Positions 4,673 through 7,528 of a stretch of DNA of 7,528 nucleotides are shown one piece after another. The translations under genes were made by a program, and so were the position numbers. The stretch covers positions 1 through 7,528 of the forward strand of contig NZFC01000025.1 in the NCBI GenBank assembly GCA_002689195.1, read 5' to 3'. Each line of letters opens with the position of its first letter. The stretch's first letter is position 1. Source of the DNA: Rhodobiaceae bacterium (GTDB lineage: Bacteria; Pseudomonadota; Alphaproteobacteria; RS24). Under the pieces are notes generated by a model. It made no database searches. It was given only the letters and a program-made list of their open reading frames with translations, and was not told the origin of the DNA.

Positions 4673-7528
4673 CTACTGCGCGGGCGACGCGGATGCGCCG
4701 CGCGTAACCGCGAAACGCGGCGCATCAAGCGCCTCGCTCAAATTCACACGCAGCGCGTTACGCCCAACCGAATTATAAAATTCCGATTTCGCATCAAGGC
4801 GTTGTTCGACAAAATCCATATAGCCGCTAATTTTGGCAAGCAGCCGTTCATTCTGACGCAAAATCTCCAAGGCGCTTGTTTCAAGGCGTCCTTCGCGCAA
4901 GGTAAACAAGCCCAACCCGCGACTGAAATTCTCGCGGCCCTTCCAGAAATATGCCTCGGCCAGTTCAGCTTGCGGCTTGCCTTCAAAAGCTCCCAAGCCA
5001 TTGCGTAGTTGGGCGACATTGAACGCTTCGAACGTGCCGGATTGAACCTCGACCTGCGCCGCACCTGCGAGCGAGGCAAAAATATTGCGGGTCGATGTGC
5101 CGCGCCCCTGAAACGAGAAATTTCCCGAAACCGGCGCGCTAAAGGCCGCGCGCCCAAAAGCATGTGCCAACAGCCCCTCCAGATCAAACTCTGCGAAACT
5201 GCCGATAACCTGAAATGACGGCGTTAGCTCGCCGCCTTCGGCTTGGGCATCAAACTCGAACTGGCCGCCCAAAATAGTGGCCGTGATGTCGGGCGCCTCC
5301 AGCACGCCCTCAATGAGCTTGATGTTTGTCCGCAAGGCTTGAACCGGCGCGCCAAGCAAGGCGGCATTGGTGAGGCGCAATTGCAAATTGGCGTCGCTGG
5401 CACCCAAAAGCTGCCAGCTGATAGGTGTCTCCGACCAGCCATTTTCAGGGTCGAATTTGGGCAAAAACGGATCGAGGTCGAGCGCATCCAGCAACAGATT
5501 TGCCGTCAGATTATTTTGCTCGTCGGCATTTTCATCGCCAAATTCCATGACGCCCTCGCCAGTAACACGACCGGCACCGAGCCCCAGATCAATATTTGCA
5601 AAGCTGACGCCTTCCTGCCGCACGACAATTTGCGACGTACCGGAAAACGCAACTTCCGAGCCAGACCCGCGCACCAGCCCTATATAAGGTAAAACATCCG
5701 TTCCGGCGGCGCGCATCAACCCCTCGATACGCCTACCTGTAGGGCCGGGGCGCAGCGTGCCCGACAAAGAGAACAGGTCGCCATCCACGCCCAGTTCGGC
5801 CTCCAGACGCGACACGGAACCCGGTTGGGCGTCGGTCGACAAAGACAACACGGCCAAATCTTCGGGCGCGCGTGTGACCGGCAAACCGAGCCGCGCGGTC
5901 ATATCATTGGCTGATCCCTTGAGCGTCAGAAAAAAGCGCGTGCCGGCCGCATCGAGTATCAGGTCGCGCACGGGCGTGCGGATGCCCAGATCAATATCAA
6001 GGTCGCCGAGCTTTCCCGTGCCGCCAATCTCGACATTGGGCCAGTCGGGGTCGTCGCGGGCCGGTAGCCGCAAGCTGGAAGTAAGCGATAACGGGCGCGA
6101 CACATCAAGGCGCAAGGGTTCAACACCGGCCATGAGCGGGGCCAGCAGGCGCGACGCATCTGGCGTATCCAGCACAATATCGAGCGCACCGTCTGTGGCC
6201 TGACCGTCGTGATGCAGCGTGCCGGTCATAGCAAATTTCGAATTGAGATAATTGTCGAACTGCAAAACATCCAGCGTCAGCGTGTCGTCAATAATGCGCC
6301 CGTTCAACTCCACAGGGCCCAGCCGGATATCATCGGCGCGAATATCGTCGCTGCGTAAGTTAAACGTGAAATCGCGGGGCTCGGCACCGGCTTGCAACAC
6401 TTTTTGCAGCCAGCTTCCAAACGGCAAGTCCAGAAGCGGAAATATCGACGGGCGGGACAGTCTGACATTTTCCATCAGCCCAAAGGTTTGCAAATTGGCT
6501 TGCGACAAATGTAAATCCAAATGCCCGCGCAAGCTGTCAGCGCGCGACACATCAAGCTCCAGTTCAAGCTGGTCGCCGCCAATGCGTCCGGAAAGGCCGC
6601 TCAGTTTGAGTTGTTCGGGCCCGATGCTGAACTCGGTCACCAGCCCCATGCGCTGCAATAGTGGTTCGTCCACCGTTTCCGCGACGGCCGACAAATCATA
6701 GCCAGCTTGCGCGCCGAGCCACAGCAAGGCGGCAACGCTATCAGAACTTCGCACCGCCATATCACCCGACAAGTTCACCATACCGGGAGGGGCGACCAGT
6801 TCGGCGGCGGCAAGAAGGGAGGTATCAAACGGCAGGTCTGCACTGAACCGATTGATGCTTACGCTGTTTTCTTGCGTTCTGAGGTCGATAACAAAATTGC
6901 GACCAACCTCGCCGCCCAGCAAAAACCGGCCCGACAGCAAGCGCGCATCAAATTCGACCGATGGCAAAAAATGGCGGAACGGGTCTTCTGGGCTTTGTAC
7001 CGCCGCGGGAGCTTCGGATTGGGGCATCAGCCCGATGAGGTCAAAATTGATTTCATCGGCACTGAGCCGCGTGCTTATCTGCACGGGCGTGTCAGCGGCT
7101 TGGGGCCAGATAATTCTGAGCTGCGATTGAAATTGTGTTCCCAGCGCGCCGATTTCGAGATTGTCGGCAAATAATCCGGCTTCCGTCAGGCGAATTAGAC
7201 CGTCGACACGCGCCGTTTGAGATGGCGTGCTGGCAGCCTCAAGCGCCACTTCCGAGAGCATGTTGGGAATGAGCCGCTTATCACGAAGTGAAATTTCGCC
7301 TTCCACGGTAGCGCTGGGGCGCTGGTTGAAAAACCCGTTAAATTGCAGGCCGCTATCAGTGCCAATGCGCGCCGACAAGCGCAACGGCAGGCGGTTGGTG
7401 GCAAAACTGCCAATGCGGGCGTCGAGCGATACAGCCCGCAGGCCACGCGCCTGCCTTGAAACGGTGAGACGAAGGGGGCCGTCGGCAGCATCGGCTTGAA
7501 CCCTGCCACTCAGCCCCGTCAGGCGCAG
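4673..7528 (-). CDS. AsmA-like envelope protein, N-terminus beyond the window
   Basis: A large protein of at least 951 residues, open to the right edge; I translated 7528-7385 by hand and found no stop, so the real start lies outside. It is built almost entirely of short amphipathic beta strands with frequent Leu, Asp and Gly, such as LDLHLSQANLQTFGL and GTLHHDGQATDGALDIVL, and has no membrane segment in the visible part. The C-terminal part (4676-5032) has the AsmA-family pattern: a Gly-led segment SGTFEAFNVAQLRNGL, then LREGRLETSALEI, then LLAKISGYMDFVEQRLDAK and a closing LDAPRFAVT. Known AsmA/YhdP/TamB relatives are inner-membrane-anchored beta-groove proteins that carry phospholipids to the outer membrane; that role here is inferred. 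A missing N-terminal anchor is expected from truncation. Subfamily (AsmA, or YhdP-like with DUF3971) is uncertain. Confidence 0.82.
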   Translation of the reverse strand: MRLTGLSGRVQADAADGPLRLTVSRQARGLRAVSLDARIGSFATNRLPLRLSARIGTDSGLQFNGFFNQRPSATVEGEISLRDKRLIPNMLSEVALEAASTPSQTARVDGLIRLTEAGLFADNLEIGALGTQFQSQLRIIWPQAADTPVQISTRLSADEINFDLIGLMPQSEAPAAVQSPEDPFRHFLPSVEFDARLLSGRFLLGGEVGRNFVIDLRTQENSVSINRFSADLPFDTSLLAAAELVAPPGMVNLSGDMAVRSSDSVAALLWLGAQAGYDLSAVAETVDEPLLQRMGLVTEFSIGPEQLKLSGLSGRIGGDQLELELDVSRADSLRGHLDLHLSQANLQTFGLMENVRLSRPSIFPLLDLPFGSWLQKVLQAGAEPRDFTFNLRSDDIRADDIRLGPVELNGRIIDDTLTLDVLQFDNYLNSKFAMTGTLHHDGQATDGALDIVLDTPDASRLLAPLMAGVEPLRLDVSRPLSLTSSLRLPARDDPDWPNVEIGGTGKLGDLDIDLGIRTPVRDLILDAAGTRFFLTLKGSANDMTARLGLPVTRAPEDLAVLSLSTDAQPGSVSRLEAELGVDGDLFSLSGTLRPGPTGRRIEGLMRAAGTDVLPYIGLVRGSGSEVAFSGTSQIVVRQEGVSFANIDLGLGAGRVTGEGVMEFGDENADEQNNLTANLLLDALDLDPFLPKFDPENGWSETPISWQLLGASDANLQLRLTNAALLGAPVQALRTNIKLIEGVLEAPDITATILGGQFEFDAQAEGGELTPSFQVIGSFAEFDLEGLLAHAFGRAAFSAPVSGNFSFQGRGTSTRNIFASLAGAAQVEVQSGTFEAFNVAQLRNGLGAFEGKPQAELAEAYFWKGRENFSRGLGLFTLREGRLETSALEILRQNERLLAKISGYMDFVEQRLDAKSEFYNSVGRNALRVNLSEALDAPRFAVTRGASASPAQ

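Noticed and set aside
4673..7384. Treating 7384 as the start of the AsmA-like gene
   Set aside because: The codon there is TTG inside an open frame that continues without a stop to 7528 and still looks like the same beta-rich protein, so the gene is truncated by the window edge.
1..7528. CRISPR arrays, insertion sequences, tRNAs, toxin-antitoxin or prophage modules
   Set aside because: No repeat-spacer pattern, transposase, cloverleaf tRNA or phage-like gene was seen. The lone ribbon-helix-helix gene has no toxin partner beside it.

Overview
The window is chromosomal, GC-rich DNA from an alphaproteobacterium. The strongest lineage marker is a circularly permuted, two-piece tmRNA gene (ssrA) of the alphaproteobacterial type. 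An SspB of the alphaproteobacterial family lies directly beside it. The thyA-folA pair and the fumC plus small ribbon-helix-helix gene fit the same group. Genus cannot be assigned from sequence alone. Genes are tightly packed, and no mobile element, CRISPR array, tRNA or prophage signal is visible.

Left block, minus strand (about 2014 down to 1): thyA (thymidylate synthase), then folA (dihydrofolate reductase) 5 nt later, then an SMP-30/gluconolactonase-like gene whose ATG overlaps the folA stop (TAATG). ThyA oxidises methylene-tetrahydrofolate to dihydrofolate and FolA reduces it back, so the first two form one functional unit. The SMP-30 gene carries an in-frame TAA just before a conserved metal-ligand region, and family-like sequence continues in the same frame to the window edge.

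Centre, plus strand (about 2070-2968): permuted ssrA, acceptor piece first and coding piece second, encoding the tag ANDNYAEVAVAA. Next comes sspB, whose product delivers ssrA-tagged proteins to ClpXP. The RNA that adds the degradation tag and the adaptor that reads it are therefore neighbours on one strand. thyA and ssrA diverge from a region of about 90 nt.

Right block: fumC (class II fumarase, complete, with a perfect AGGAGG ribosome binding site) and a small ribbon-helix-helix gene run on the plus strand. A large AsmA-like envelope protein gene converges on them from the minus strand, with only 4 nt between the stop codons. This last gene is open to the right edge, so its N-terminus lies outside the window.

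No wholly new system is evident. The items most worth a second look are the ssrA-sspB linkage, a possible pairing between a tmRNA 3' hairpin loop and the sspB ribosome binding site, and the interrupted SMP-30 gene.
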